Part shown: in pieces, positions 37,527 through 49,800 of the stretch
Layout of the letters: every line of letters starts with the position of its first letter
Position numbering within the stretch: the stretch's first letter is position 1
Assembly: GCA_000320545.1 (NCBI GenBank)
Contig: ADNK01000770.1
Coordinates: 1-64,000 of the forward strand
Source of the DNA: Bigelowiella natans CCMP2755
Lineage: Eukaryota; Cercozoa; Chlorarachniophyceae
DNA length: 64,000 nucleotides
Direction: 5' to 3'
Position numbers and translations under genes: made by a program
The notes under the pieces: generated by a model
What the model saw: the letters and a program-made list of their open reading frames with translations, nothing else
Database searches by the model: none
Told to the model about the DNA's origin: nothing

Positions 37527-40202
37527 ATGAGGTCGTGGTTGTTCGGAAGCGGTGAGGACACCGCCCGGGAGAAGGGTGGTACCGATAGCAAGTCATCCAG
37601 CACTGCCGGTGGCAAACCACCGATTATGATCCTGGTCGATAACATCAAATAGCACACAAAAGAAAATATTCTTCATAGTTTTTTTTGTTTAAAACGTCTT
37701 TTTCCCAATGCCATTGTTAGGCTGTAGATTCCGCCCACAAGTCTGGAACGAAATGGGAGGTTAATTTCATTCGATACATGCTTATCACCACGAAGTTACA
37801 CTTACCGTTTATTCATCGATTTAGAATGTTTTCAAAGGATCGAAGATCCCTGAATGTGATCGTCCAATCAAAGTAATGATCTCACCAAGATATATTGCGT
37901 TGAGGAAACACGATGATGGACATACATGTGCACATACAGGTGGTGCAGTGCGGATGGGATGACTTTCATGTGATGGCAGATGGCCCCCACACGTCCACAA
38001 GCTGCATAATCAATGTAACCTAAATTGGAAAGCATGCGTTTCTCGTATTTAATGATACCTTCCGATAATAGGTCCGTACGGAGATCGGGGGGGTGAAGCG
38101 TGTCATTACTGTCAAGCCAGACTTCGTCCTCATTAGAAATGAGGTTGCGTATTTGTGTGTATGTGCCATGTATATGCCATATGTTATATATGCGTATGAT
38201 TTTTGTGGCTTTTATGCGGTATACGCATTTCTGCGAGTCGTTATTGTTTAAAGAGTCACCACACACGAGGTGCCATTGTACGGTTCATCGCAGGTTACGG
38301 CGCTGAGCCACGACAATAGAAATAAGCTCTACGGTCTCATGTATGCAAATGTGCCCAGGTTTGACTTTCTACATATAAATCTGTTGCGATTGATAGTGCT
38401 GGCAATTCCTTGCATCCAGTCCTATTTCCCCTCTCTAATGTTGGTTCACATGTATTATTATCGGTAGTGTCAACTCGTTATCCTCTATTTACATGTTTTG
38501 TGAACGGCCCATCGTGCAAGGTTTGTAGAGTAGTAGTAGTAGAAGTAGTAGTAGTAGTAGCGGCAGCTGCAGCAGTAATATTAGAGCTCCGTATTTTCAC
38601 AGTCTGCACTATCGCTAACGTTATCTTTGACAACTCCAACTAATTCGACCCTATAAGGTGAACTTAATCGGTTGGCCAAGCTCCACAAGGGAAAAGGCCC
38701 CGACAACGAGTTTCTCCTGGTTGGTATTTTTCATCGCTACTGAGTAATGAGGATTGAATCGTTTCCTGGAGGCAACAACCGTAGCCCCGTCTTGAACAAG
38801 GTGGTTCTCACCCCCCCCCCCCCCCCCCCTAGGTGCCTCAGAGTTACTTTGCCTCGTATCAAGGATTCTTCTACGGTAATAATTACATGTAATGACTACA
38901 CCTCGAAACTCTTTCTGATGCCAACACTACCTTACTCTTTCTGCGAACCAATGTAACACTTCAAAGGCAATTCCTTCCCTGCAGTTGTGAAAGTAGGAAG
39001 CGCGCATGCAGGTTTATTATCACCCTCTCTCCTCGTTTCGTCCCTCGTAAAAATCTTAATAGCCTAGCTTAGATTTTACTCTCTTGTTGTCGACTGCGTC
39101 CCTTCCCCGATTTAATAATAAAGGATATGGTAAGATGAAGGTTGCCAACCACAAGGATATGGAGGTCATTTTACCCAGAAAGAAACCAAAATCTAAACAA
39201 TAACAGATGAAGAAGTTGCGGTACACAAATGTATTCTTGCTTATTCAGGACTTTAAGAGCGTGCTCGCAGTTGCTGATAAGTAATTTCTTTTTTTCCCCA
39301 AATTAGTGCATAATACCATTATTGATGTTTTCCGAAACGGTCTCAGATACTGCACGGCAGAGCCTTTCATCGACGGAAAGTATGATCTTCGAATTCAGAA
39401 GATCGGAAACAAGTATCGTGCATTCAAGAGAATCTCGGTCTCAGGCACCTGGAAGACCAACACACAGTATTGAAACAAAAGGGGGGGGGGCTTCGTATGT
39501 TCTCTCATACCTAGTGATAGTTTATGGGGGGGGGGGAGGGGTAGCCTTGGCGGTGACAGTTTTTCTTGAAACTGCTCCACCTGGCCACCTGGTGCTTGTT
39601 TGTGTCGCGATGATCCCTAGTTCTAGATCCCTTATTTTTCTTATTCTTCGTCTTTATCTTCTTCTTCTTCTTCTTTCTTCTTTGGTGTGAAAGGTCATCT
39701 CATGTCGAAGTCATCCCGTTAACGAAGAAGTATAAATTTTGGGCAGATGAAGCGGCCAATATGTTCGGTATGCGCAGCACGTTGTTGCTAAGACCCGTGT
39801 ATATGACCGTAACCGACACAGTAACTGACCTCCTATTTCAGGAGGACTGGATATACTGACGGTTGATGCAATACACAATGCAAAAGATGGCAAAGAGTAA
39901 TAAAAGATCTAACAACAATAGTCGTGCAGCCTTTGATTCTTCGCTACTGCTGCCTAATGTGAGATTACTGTTATCAGATACATAATGGAGGTGAACGGCA
40001 CTTCCTCTGGCTTGCTGCCGACTCACCAAGAAGAGGTTAAAGCTTAGTAATGTCGCAGCAGCAGCAGCAATCTTATAGGCCGTGTAGATGCTAGCCTGCT
40101 ACGTTCCGAGATTGATTAGGATTTTTCGTGCTTCAGGATGATGGCCACATTCGTGACTTGGTGCTTGAAAAGTTGAATAGCATTTTTGGTACAACGGCTT
40201 AG
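37527..40202 (+). CDS. Synapsin-like ATP-grasp protein
   Basis: Eighteen exons (37527-37634, 37721-37759, 37825-37872, 37940-38014, 38072-38143, 38294-38358, 38468-38520, 38658-38723, 38745-38800, 38833-38875, 38985-39011, 39124-39164, 39249-39280, 39347-39466, 39694-39767, 39842-39896, 39978-40035, 40137-40202) keep phase at all 17 joins and give 365 residues. After a 35-residue leader rich in Gly/Ser/Lys it follows the synapsin C domain: [55 protein letters not shown] (ATP-grasp loop), [40 protein letters not shown] and a [11 protein letters not shown] Mg/ATP site. Animal synapsins tether synaptic vesicles to the cytoskeleton and bind ATP; their A and D/E tails are absent here, leaving only the enzyme-like core. 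Role is unknown; an ATP-dependent ligase-type activity is possible. Confidence 0.9.
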
Positions 40203-40366
40203 TTAGCGTACTTTGAAACGCAACTATTTTATACGATATATACATGAGGTATACGTGTTGTTTATCATGCTTCGTTTTTGGTATGATTATGAATAGGGCA
40301 ACAGCGAGAGCTGGAGAATGCACCAACAAAGAAATGAATCGTTGCGTTGGCGCTCAATTTATATAT

Positions 40367-40370
<4 letters not shown>

Positions 40371-40406
<36 letters not shown>

Positions 40407-40409
40407 ATA

Positions 40410-40444
<35 letters not shown>
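40371..40444 (+). repeat. Adjacent TA and TG microsatellites
   Basis: A TA run (about 40371-40403) is followed by a TG run (about 40415-40444), downstream of the synapsin-like gene. Confidence 0.9.
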
Positions 40445-40446
<2 letters not shown>

Positions 40447-41323
40447 ATATAAATCTATTCATCTGAATTCTTCTCCAGCTATAAATGCAGAAATGCTGAC
40501 GCAGCGAAAGAAGTATTAGTCTTAAAAAATAGTGGAAACAAACACATCTTGCATACTCACAACGTGCTTTGTCTAGTTATTGTAATTTCCACACTCACAA
40601 AATGCAACTTGCGCTTTCGTCCGCTCGGTTCCAGCTCTGCCACGTAACATGCATGCAGTAATAATTGCGGATGACGATTGGCGGTGCAACTTGCGGTGAT
40701 GCAGAGTGATAGCAAGCGGTGACGACCATGTACATGTGCCGATGCACGCAGGAAAATTCCCAAAATTTTTGTCGCCGATCTTAGATCCGGTGGCGCATCG
40801 CATGGCAGGCGGCGGGGCAGCAGGGTACACACCTGACCCCAGCTTTTGTTTCCCAACTACAATTGTCAGTAGGGAAATGCCGCAAAATTCGCAACCCAAA
40901 ACATTTTGCGGCCGCATGTGCAGTGTAAACGCAAGCATCAAGGACATGCATTTGCCATTGTGCTCGATCAGCTCTGAGCTTCGCAACGAAATACATGTTT
41001 ATCTAGACATGTGATCAGCTCGTGTCAACTTTTTATAGCATCGTCGCTATGTGTCGCTACCATGCACATGTTTCCCCATCTATGAGAATTGTATCGTAAT
41101 ACTCGCAGGCGCGAGGCTTCACATGCTGCACGTAACATGAACAAATCATGTTTCTTGTGCAGAATTTTTTTAATAGACTTATTTGCATCAGGTTAGGACA
41201 ATCGTTTCATCCATTTATAATACCCATGCTGCAAATAACCACTACGGTATTAGATAACTGATCACCTGCTTCCATGATCTCCAATGTGCTTTGGTAACGA
41301 GTCAGAATATGATTATTCCTTTC
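40445..41323. other. Palindrome-rich spacer
   Basis: Gene-free region between convergent 3' ends, with CATG/ACATGT words. The stretch around 41180-41230 (ATCAGGTTAGGACAATCG, TTCATCCATTTATAA) weakly resembles the repeat core of the other blocks. No supported gene. Confidence 0.45.
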
Positions 41324-42817
41324 TCAGGAAAGAATTTCAGACTTCCCGCCTTTAACTATTGCCATAACTGTAGCAAAGACCATGGCTGCAACCGTGAATA
41401 TTATTATCATCCAAGGAAGGAGGAGTGCGCGGCCTCGTTGCCAATTCGGCAAAGCGTTAAAACCAGGCCGTGAGGAGGGATTTGCTCCTTCCGAATCACT
41501 ATCATCGTCCAGAAAAGCGTCAGTTTTTTTACTATCTCCATTGATCCCTCTACGAGGATCATCATCTACAAGGCGCCGGTCCTCGAGAGATACGTCATAA
41601 GTATCCAAGAGGTTATACCTTGTCGTCGTAAGGTACAGGGCGGCAGGGACAATGAAATTCAGCACGCCAGCTGTTCCAATTCCAACCCAAGTCATTAGGA
41701 AGTTGATCATATCTCCCCCATAAAACAGAATCGAGATGATCCAGGGAAAGATCACGGCCCAGAATTGCGCAGCAGGTCGAGAGCAGATGTTGTTGGAGAT
41801 CAGGTTGTAGCGCATCACGATAGATATCACAGGGATCGAGGTCACGAGGGAGAAAATAGGGAAAGCATAGCTGAAAATCCGAATTGGAAGTGGCGACGAC
41901 TTTCCTGTAAGAATAGCCAGCATATCCTCCCCTGATTTAAAGTTAAGAACCAGCGCAGCGAGCAATGGAGGGATGACCATCAGCAGTACACCGATTATCG
42001 ATGCACGGGTAGAGGCCTTTCTCAGGTCAACCGACGAGTGCTTCTCGTTTATCCACGCTGGAACAGTGAGCACAAAAGAAAAATTGAACAGTAGGAATCC
42101 TATCGAGCTTCCCGAGGCACCGATAGCGGGGAGGTTCTCTGTGTGGATATCGAGTGTCAGGAAGTATATGCTCCACACAAGGCTAATTATGAGAAGCCCT
42201 AGGAAGGCACCGTGCTGGATATAGATGTTATCTCCAAGATTAAGGAAACCTAAGGGAATGGTTACCACAACTAGAATGAGGAGCCCAACGGAGATCACCC
42301 AATCGTTGCCGAAGACCGAGTCTGAGGAGGCTTCCTCTTTTGTTATGCAAGTAAAGCCTGGGTGCGGAGAAAGCCTTAGAGCACAAGCGCTGCCGAAAGC
42401 CAACATCGCCTCGTCGATTGTTTGGGCCGATTCGACTATATTGCCAATATTTGTACCAACACACGAGACAAGGAAGAGAGCCAACACCACCAAGTGAACC
42501 CGGGGACTGAAATAGGTCCGCACAAGATCCATAAACTCCACGCTATTCTGGAAGCGCTCGTTCCCAGGAATTCGAGTCATTGTCTCCGCCACGAAAAAAA
42601 TACAGACCAGACTCATCAACGTGTATAATGTGATAATTAAGGTCAGTCCAGCATAGCCTGTGGTCTGGAAGGCGAGGGGAAGTATAACGAGGCCTGGTCC
42701 CGTAATATTGTTAACAAGCAACGCAATGCTGCCCCATAGTCCAATCACCTTGTCATTATCATTTTTACTGCTGCGCTGACGCCTGCTGCGTGCCTCTATC
42801 TGTGAGTCTAGGTTAAC
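41324..42817 (-). CDS. Amino-acid/auxin permease family transporter
   Basis: One long exon from an AG acceptor at 42818-42819 to the stop gives 497 residues. A hydrophilic N-terminus is followed by about eleven hydrophobic helices and a basic/acidic tail with a last helix (LLLPWMIIIFTVAAMVF). TM1 carries the helix-breaking motif NNITGPGLVILPL seen in the AAAP/SLC38-like superfamily, with GYAGLTL in the next helix. Such proteins move amino acids with H+ or Na+ across plasma or vacuolar membranes. The true start lies in an upstream exon; an ATG immediately before a possible donor near 42893 is a candidate, but not secure. The single large exon is unusual for this region. Confidence 0.8.
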   Translation of the reverse strand, partial: VNLDSQIEARSRRQRSSKNDNDKVIGLWGSIALLVNNITGPGLVILPLAFQTTGYAGLTLIITLYTLMSLVCIFFVAETMTRIPGNERFQNSVEFMDLVRTYFSPRVHLVVLALFLVSCVGTNIGNIVESAQTIDEAMLAFGSACALRLSPHPGFTCITKEEASSDSVFGNDWVISVGLLILVVVTIPLGFLNLGDNIYIQHGAFLGLLIISLVWSIYFLTLDIHTENLPAIGASGSSIGFLLFNFSFVLTVPAWINEKHSSVDLRKASTRASIIGVLLMVIPPLLAALVLNFKSGEDMLAILTGKSSPLPIRIFSYAFPIFSLVTSIPVISIVMRYNLISNNICSRPAAQFWAVIFPWIISILFYGGDMINFLMTWVGIGTAGVLNFIVPAALYLTTTRYNLLDTYDVSLEDRRLVDDDPRRGINGDSKKTDAFLDDDSDSEGANPSSRPGFNALPNWQRGRALLLPWMIIIFTVAAMVFATVMAIVKGGKSEILS

Positions 42818-43484
42818 CTGTCAGCGATTATGCCGATCATACATTATTAGAAGCATGAAAGCAAAAAGAGAAGACATGATTTGATTCGGGGACCTGCATG
42901 GGAGCTAAAGTACGTGTGCAACAGCGAAGTTATTCCCGCCCCCACGAGTGCACTCGGTGGCCAATGTTTTCTTTTCTCGAAGGTACTGCTCTAAAGAGTC
43001 AGAAATCCAATAACTCCTGCCGATTCGTTTCCCCCCAAGAACGTGGCGAGTGATCAGCGGGGTTGGGGCAGGCTGGTTGTTCTGGAGATGGCGTCGACAA
43101 TTAATAAGAAAATGCCCTGTATTTGGGGTAAAACCGGTAGAAACCGTAATCCCCGCGGTTACGGATGGATATTTTCAGACAAAATAGTGAGCAAGTGTCG
43201 TACATTGGATAGATCCTACACAATTATTGTTGAGCGGGTGATTCGTGGGCATTTTATCCCGTGCGACATGATGTTATGTCTGTCGTCGTCGAGCCGGTCA
43301 TTCGATGATGCTCCTGGAATCGGGAGCCTACCAATCCGCTTAACACCGCCGAGCGCCCGACCCCTCTTCGAATAATACTACCGAGCCACTGTCGCTGAAA
43401 GTTCCTACTTCTCCAACGCTTTCCCTACTTCATGCTATCTGCATAAACGCCCATAGGACAGCCTGTCGGAGATTCGGCTTCGGG
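42818..43484. other. Divergent spacer
   Basis: This separates the permease gene from the methyltransferase gene and should hold both promoters and the missing first exon of the permease. A 110-codon plus-strand frame (43043-43375) has ordinary composition but no recognised domain or splice partner. Confidence 0.35.
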
Positions 43485-45128
43485 ATGATTATCGTGTTAC
43501 TTCTAGGTTCAATAGTTGCCTTCGTGGCGTTCTTTGCGGTAATAAGAGCGGGCAATAGCCATTCCTGACAGTAGTTTGCACATTGCGGTCAAACCATCCT
43601 GTTTCCATGAAAATATATGATTGAATGTTTCACTTAGCTCTTGCTTCGAGTCGTGCACTCCTCGAAGCAGCTTGGGAAGCTAGCAGAGAGTATAATTTTC
43701 TTGAAATTGGGGGGAACTGCTGCGCTAGATAGCGTTTTGGCACAGAGGTATGCCCGCATTGCGGTATCTGTTTAATCTTCTGAGTAATAAAATTTGATAG
43801 GAAATCTCGATTGCTCTCCAGTGCAGGATTACGAGGTATGAACGAAAAGACGATTTTTCTGGCTAGTTTAACTCTATATTTATAAACATATACACAGGCA
43901 AGATATTAGACTGTGGAAGTGGACAAGGTGTTAATGATTTCATTTCTGATTTTTTAAACAAAAGAAAAGTAAACAAGTTCATTTGGTTAGGAATGAACTT
44001 AAAATATTTGGCTGCACTTCCGTACGTTACGGACATCATCTGCTTAGAATCCAATGATTACTTCTTGGCTAATCTGAGACAAGCGGTAACACAAATTGGT
44101 GCTAATAAAAAGTTATATCAAACAAGTTTCTTTTAGGCTGCAGAGGTGTCAAGGTCATCTGGCAAAAAAGTTGAAGTGTTTCATGAGACTCTTGAATCTT
44201 ACCTTCAAAAACATCCCAAAGTATAAAAAATTTAAATTTACTACATCGTGCAAGATCAGCTTCTCATTAAAAATTTATCTTAAGGAGGCGGGAACTTATG
44301 ACGGAGTGCTTTGTATACACTCACTCGGTTAATTCAAACAGAATTTGGGTGGATACATGTTCCACAACTTCAGCCTTCATATATGTATATATTAGGTCGA
44401 ATGGGGAAACTAAAAGCTACGGCACAGATAATACAGGTACAACTAGCCAATACCTTAAATGTATTTTCGTCCAAGCAGTAATCAATAATAATCATCAAGG
44501 TGTATGTGTAACACATTCCTCGTGAATAATCATAGATTGCATTGAAAAAAGGAGGTAAGCTTGTCTTCATGGAGGCAAGCAGGAGTAAGGTGGAGAAACT
44601 TTCGACAACTGGCCACATTCACCTAATTCCATTGAAATTGTTCCTCAAAACAATTAGTTTACGAACTTATGGCAGCGTACATGTCGAATACCATTGATCG
44701 TGGTAGGTGCAAGATTTAGTCTATCCTAAAGCATATCCAAAGATAATTTCCATTTTTATCAGCTTGGAGGTTTAGACTTAATGAAGGATCCAATTAAGAG
44801 CCTAAGCTCCGTCGGATGGCAAAAGTTTGAGGTATTATATTTCTCGTTGGAATTGCATCTTTATTTTCTGTTATCCTGAATTTGGTCTTGTTGTAGGGAG
44901 AGAGGTTTTTGGTAAATACAAGCAACGTCTCGTGGCTGATGAACTCATTTTTATCGATTCTAAAATCACATGCAATGGGATGCGCGGTAATTATGATTTA
45001 TTCATGGTGATTATCTGTTACAATCGTTTATGAACCAAACACAGGTTGCTAGGGAAGCTAAGGGTGGACTTCATACGAATGCAGATCAAATAATGGCGAA
45101 ATCACGAAGGAAGCACAAACATCGTTGA
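43485..45128 (+). CDS. Membrane-anchored SAM-dependent methyltransferase
   Basis: Exons 43485-43538, 43638-43747, 43822-43835 (14 nt), 43898-44085, 44137-44220, 44285-44327, 44437-44477, 44536-44676, 44763-44831, 44897-44986 and 45045-45128 are in phase and give 305 residues. Residues 1-18 (MIIVLLLGSIVAFVAFFA) form a signal anchor. Motif I is KILDCGSGQG; an acidic loop (IICLESNDYF) follows, then YDGVLCIHSL at the motif II/post-motif position and ALKKGGKLVFM at motif III. The tail is Lys/Arg-rich (KSRRKHKHR). This is a class I methyltransferase fold held at a membrane or led into the secretory pathway. The substrate cannot be told from the sequence. Confidence 0.85.
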
Positions 45129-46513
45129 TTTGAATAACAATCCTGTTTACGGGTGTAGCATTGTGGAACCACACACGCGTTGCGCCATGACAAAGTGTGA
45201 GCGCCAGTCGTTTGATCACATCGCAATTGTTCATGTCTCAATTGAAAATCACACACTCCAAATTGACAATAGAATTCGCTACAGAATCGCAGATGTTGCA
45301 GTTCACGCCGCACACCGCTGCACAAATTGCCACGGACGTGCGCACAACCACAACCGCATGTCTGAAGCCCGTAGCTGATGAAAATGCTGAACGTGCAGTT
45401 TTCACGATGCACACCCAATCTTCATGCATGTTACAGTGACGTCCAATTGCAAACTCACGTCCACATCGAACTTCAAGCCTTTGCACATTGCACGCACGAC
45501 GAGTGCTTTGCACGTTTGACATGGTAGACGGTTCAACAATCGCAAACTTGTTCACACATGACTGGTCACACCAGGTGCCTGGTTTGGCAGCGTCGTGCGG
45601 TCAGCATGCTGATTGCACGTGAAGCGTGCGCACCTGTATGTTTTGACGTTTCCTCCGCCCTTGTTGGTTCTTGCATTGCGAACTGTCGTTTTCGACGCGT
45701 TTCTCTTTTTTCAGTAGCAACCAGCTAGTCGTCTGTCCAAAATGGGCCCTGCCAAAACACCGACAAGTCGAGTCTGAAAAGTCACGAAGTTTTTGGTGAG
45801 TGCAAAGTGTCATTTCCATGGATTTCTGTTCTTGACACACCAGATTCACTGAGTGTGACTGGCGGAGGGTGCCCACAGAGAAGCGCACGAGTGCTCGCTT
45901 CTTCCACGACTTGAACAACCTGTTCTGCGAAAACTTCCCACCTGTGGAGAGAACGTGGAAGCATGCATGCAAGACAAGAGACCATCGCCGAATGTGTCAA
46001 AAAGGCGGCAGAAGAGAAACGTTTGGAAGCGAGTTCACGAAACACACGACAACACAAAGTGACGTGTGACAACAACACACGTGTGGGACAGCATCATGCT
46101 CGCTAAAAATCCTCTTGGGTGTCCTTGGAGTGGGGTTTGAACCCTCGCGGCCGAAGCCAGCATCGCAGGAACGGCCTGTGTCATGCACGTTCAGCAACAG
46201 AAAGCGGTGCCGATGCCACCGCGTCTGGATGGCTAGAAAGCCTGGATGAAGGAACATTCACTCATTGACCTCGAGCGATTTCACGTGCTTGCAACGAACA
46301 CTCATTGTTCTCCCCACTGATCCTCTCCCCTCCACAACAAGGAATCGCCTTCAGCCTTGACCGCACCCACCCTTCTAGCTAGCTAGCCTTGTTCGGCAGC
46401 GTCCCCTCTTCAAGCTCCGCGTAGATCTGGGCTCTGCGATGGATGATGTGGCCCTAACGATGACACCACACGCACATGCACAACAAACACACACACGACA
46501 GTGCACGTGCTCC
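45129..46513. other. Region without a supported gene, left of the retrotransposon
   Basis: More GC-rich than the other spacers, with many TGCA, CACGTG and CGCAC words. Several open frames lie on the minus strand (for example 45972-45601) but none has domain or splice support. It is the flank of the LTR element's insertion site. Confidence 0.35.
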
Positions 46514-46517
46514 CAAA
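46514..46517. repeat. Target-site duplication (left)
   Basis: CAAA immediately precedes the 5' LTR and is repeated immediately after the 3' LTR. Confidence 0.8.
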
Positions 46518-46843
46518 TGTAGCGCGTACCACTACGCGGGCACAAGTCACGTGCGACAACAAAGGGGTTGTCGCGGATATAGAATATAGATAACGTAGAT
46601 ATTAATACAGCATAGGCACGTGGGTTCCGGCGGGACTCATGGCAGCACACCGGAAGTGTGCTGCCCCACGTGCGGCGGCATTCGCGAAAGCTTCGCGAAT
46701 GATTACGCAGTGCACGATTTAATAAAAATATAATCTTTAATAAAAATAAACACAACTCTTCAAAAGGAAGCAAACGTGCCTTTCCCCCCCCCTGCCTACT
46801 TGTGCACGTAGCGCCTCGGCCTGTGAACACCTTACGCGCAACA
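46518..46843 (+). repeat. 5' long terminal repeat
   Basis: 326 bp, TG...CA. It carries three CACGTG boxes (46548-46553, 46617-46622, 46667-46672), two perfect hairpins (46641-46665 with 10-bp arms and a 5-nt loop; 46679-46701 with 10-bp arms and a 3-nt loop), then AT-rich AATAAAAATA elements at about 46720-46750 that could serve as polyadenylation signals. Confidence 0.95.
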
Positions 46844-46848
46844 ACCTT

Positions 46849-46866
46849 TGGCTTCCACACACGGGA
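46849..46866 (+). promoter_or_regulatory. Probable minus-strand primer-binding site
   Basis: Five bases after the 5' LTR begins TGGCTTCCACACACGGGA. It starts with TGG, as expected for pairing with the CCA end of a tRNA. The tRNA was not identified. Confidence 0.55.
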
Positions 46867-46882
46867 AACGATTTGACTAACA

Positions 46883-49800
46883 ATGTCACAGCAGCTAGAA
46901 GAACAGCAGGACTTTGGCTCGCAGGCCGTGCAAGGGCACGAGCAGAAACAGGAAAGGAAGGGCGATACGGACGCTAAGGAAGGAGGAGGAACACCTCCAC
47001 AGGCACCGCCGGGACCAGCACCCGGGATTAAGAAAGCAGATGCAGCAGCAGAGGCACTGGAGAACTTCTACGAGGCGGACGACGAGGACGTGGCCGCCGA
47101 AAGCAAGAAGGTCGTAATGGCATTACGAGCCTTGCGACCCAGGGCGAGCAACTACGCCAAACTGAAAGTATCGATAGAATACAAGTATCAGACACATGAT
47201 GTTTGGGCAGCTATCATGCAGGACATCATGGATTACGAAGCAGACTTACCTCCAGAGTGGGCAGCTTTGTTTAGGAACGACGGGGGTCTGGGCGCCTCGC
47301 GGGGGACGACCCAGAGCACCGTCAAGCAGCAGCAGCCGGTACAGCGGAACACCCAGTTCATGTCTGTTAAAACAGCACCGGTTATGATAACGAAATACAA
47401 CGGGAAAAGAGGTGAGGCAAGGAGGTGGTGGAAGAACGCTAGGAGTATACTCTGCGACTTTACCCCTAACCCCACCGAAAACGACAAGCTCAAATGGCTA
47501 GCTATAATAAAGCAAGCCATGGACCTTTACGAGACAGGCAGGACCCGGATCAGGCAGCTAGAGAAAATACACACTACAGTTAGTGGGCTACGAGACGTTG
47601 AGGCGATAATGAAGGCTTTTGTAAATGAACAGGATGCTAACTCCCTACCCCAGGCTATTAGAAAATACAGAGCAATGATGCAGCATGAGAGAGAACCTGT
47701 TAGAGACTTTGCCACGCGCTTCCAGGATATGATCGACGAACTACATGATTTTAATTACAACACAGGTGATGATCAGGCAAGGTTTGAAGAGTTCAAGTTA
47801 AAGATAAAGGAATCCACTTACGTTACGGAGAAAGGCTACACCACGATGGAGGCAGCAGTGCAGGCTATATCCCTACGCGAGCAGGAGCAGGACCGCAAGT
47901 TTACCAGCCCTAAGGTACCTGGCATAGGAAACATTAACGCTATTAAGCCGCAGCGAGACTGGTACAAGGACAGGGAAGGTAACCGACGTTGCGGATACTG
48001 CTCACGTAAAGGGAAACACACCGCTAAAGACTGCAGAGACAGGAAAGAAGGACGACCCAGGATGACGATCAGGCAGCTCAACGAACACTACGAGAAGTTA
48101 AAGAGAAAGAAAGGCAGAGGACAAGGATATAACAACAGCAAATGGCAAGGCAGCAACAACGGGAAGAACAATAAATATAAGAACAAAAAGCAGAACAGTA
48201 TCAATGCTATACAGCAGCAGATAAACGGAATATTAGATCACCTTAAGCAGGCGCCGACGAAGACAGCAGTACCAGCAACGCAGGACCAAGACAAGCCCAT
48301 GACCCTAGACGACATAAAGAACTTAGGAGTATGCAACATTAATGACGAAGACGCTAACAGGACTATCAAAGTTGCTATGACCAAGGTTAAAGTTAAAGAC
48401 AGCTACGGAGACTACAAGAAACTACCTGCCCTTTGGGATAGTGGCAGCATGCCGAAGTCCTTCATAAGCCTAAGCACAGTAAGAAGGTTAGGACTATTGG
48501 ATCAAGTGACTAAGAAAGAACGTAAATATGCTCAAGCAGACGGAAGCTCTTCCATGAAGACCGTCGGTGAGCTAATGCTAAAGCTACAGATACCTGGCAG
48601 CGACGCGGAGACCCAAATCAAGACCCGAGTAGCCATGACTTTATCCATGGAACTACTCCTCGGACAGGATGCCCTAGAAAAATTAGGGGGGATCATATCA
48701 TTCTACAATCACAAGATATACTTTGCTAAGTTGCCAAAGAAGTCAGGCAGGACCATCAGCCAGAACATGATACGGCTTGACGAGTGGACCTCTGAGTCAA
48801 GCGTTAATGCGTTAGAGTTTATGGACCTAGCGGACAACAAGCTACCTACACCTACCGAGCTACGGAAGAAGAACCCCGGCAAGACCATCCGACAGATAAC
48901 GGAGCTACTGGACAAGACCCCCCCAGCTGATGATTGGGATATCGACAAAGGCAAAAAGTACATTAATAAAATATTAAACGAGAAGTACTCTGACATCACC
49001 AAGCCGACGACGAAGCCCTCCAGCAAGCTTACCCCAGTAAAGATCGAGCTAAAGAAGGGATACGAAGAGTGCATCATCAATGACCCAGAACATAGGCGAC
49101 CGGAAGCGGACTGGGAAAAGATAGAGTGGCAGATCAATGAATGGGCAAAGGAAGGGAAGATAGAGCCAAGCAACTCACCATGGAACGTGAGACATGTGCT
49201 AGCTAAGAAACCTACTTACCCTTTCTTCCGCCTGGCGCACAACTTCATCCGCCACAACCGAGTAATAAAGAGGATCCAGACACCTACACCAAGGATAGAT
49301 GACGTTATTGAACACGTCATAGGATACAAATACTACTCTTCCCTAGATAAAAATGAATCATACATGCAGACACCCATCCACAAAACCTCCCGCCCCATTA
49401 CCGCGTTCTCCAGCAGGCACAGGAAGTGGCACTTCGTCGTATTCCCTTACGGCCTAAGCATATCAGGGGATGCGTTCAGTAGTCAGAACTACAGGGCATA
49501 CACACATGATGGGATGGCGTCTGTGTTGTGGGTGTTTGTGTTTGTGTATGTGGATGATGACATAATATGTACCAACACAGTCGTCGCTCAGATCTTCCTC
49601 CTGGAAAATATATTTATTAGGTTTGCACACTTCGGTTTTACTATTAGACTGCAGAAGTGTACATTCCTAGCTACAAGAATCAAGTGGTGTGGATATTACC
49701 TGGAGCAAGGCCGCATCACCCCAAACCCCGAGAAAGTAGCAGCACTACAGCAAGCCCCTAAACCTAAGAATGCAAAGGAGTTAAAGTCATTCTTGCAGAC

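Noticed and set aside
37868-38960. Minus-strand exons with good splice signals (for example [16 protein letters not shown] and [12 protein letters not shown])
   Set aside because: They are antisense to exons of the synapsin-like gene, which is supported by family conservation and 17 consistent phases.
46375-46860. 161-codon minus-strand frame across the 5' LTR, repeated at the 3' LTR
   Set aside because: It lies in identical LTR copies, runs against element orientation and has no domain. It is a by-product of the LTR sequence.
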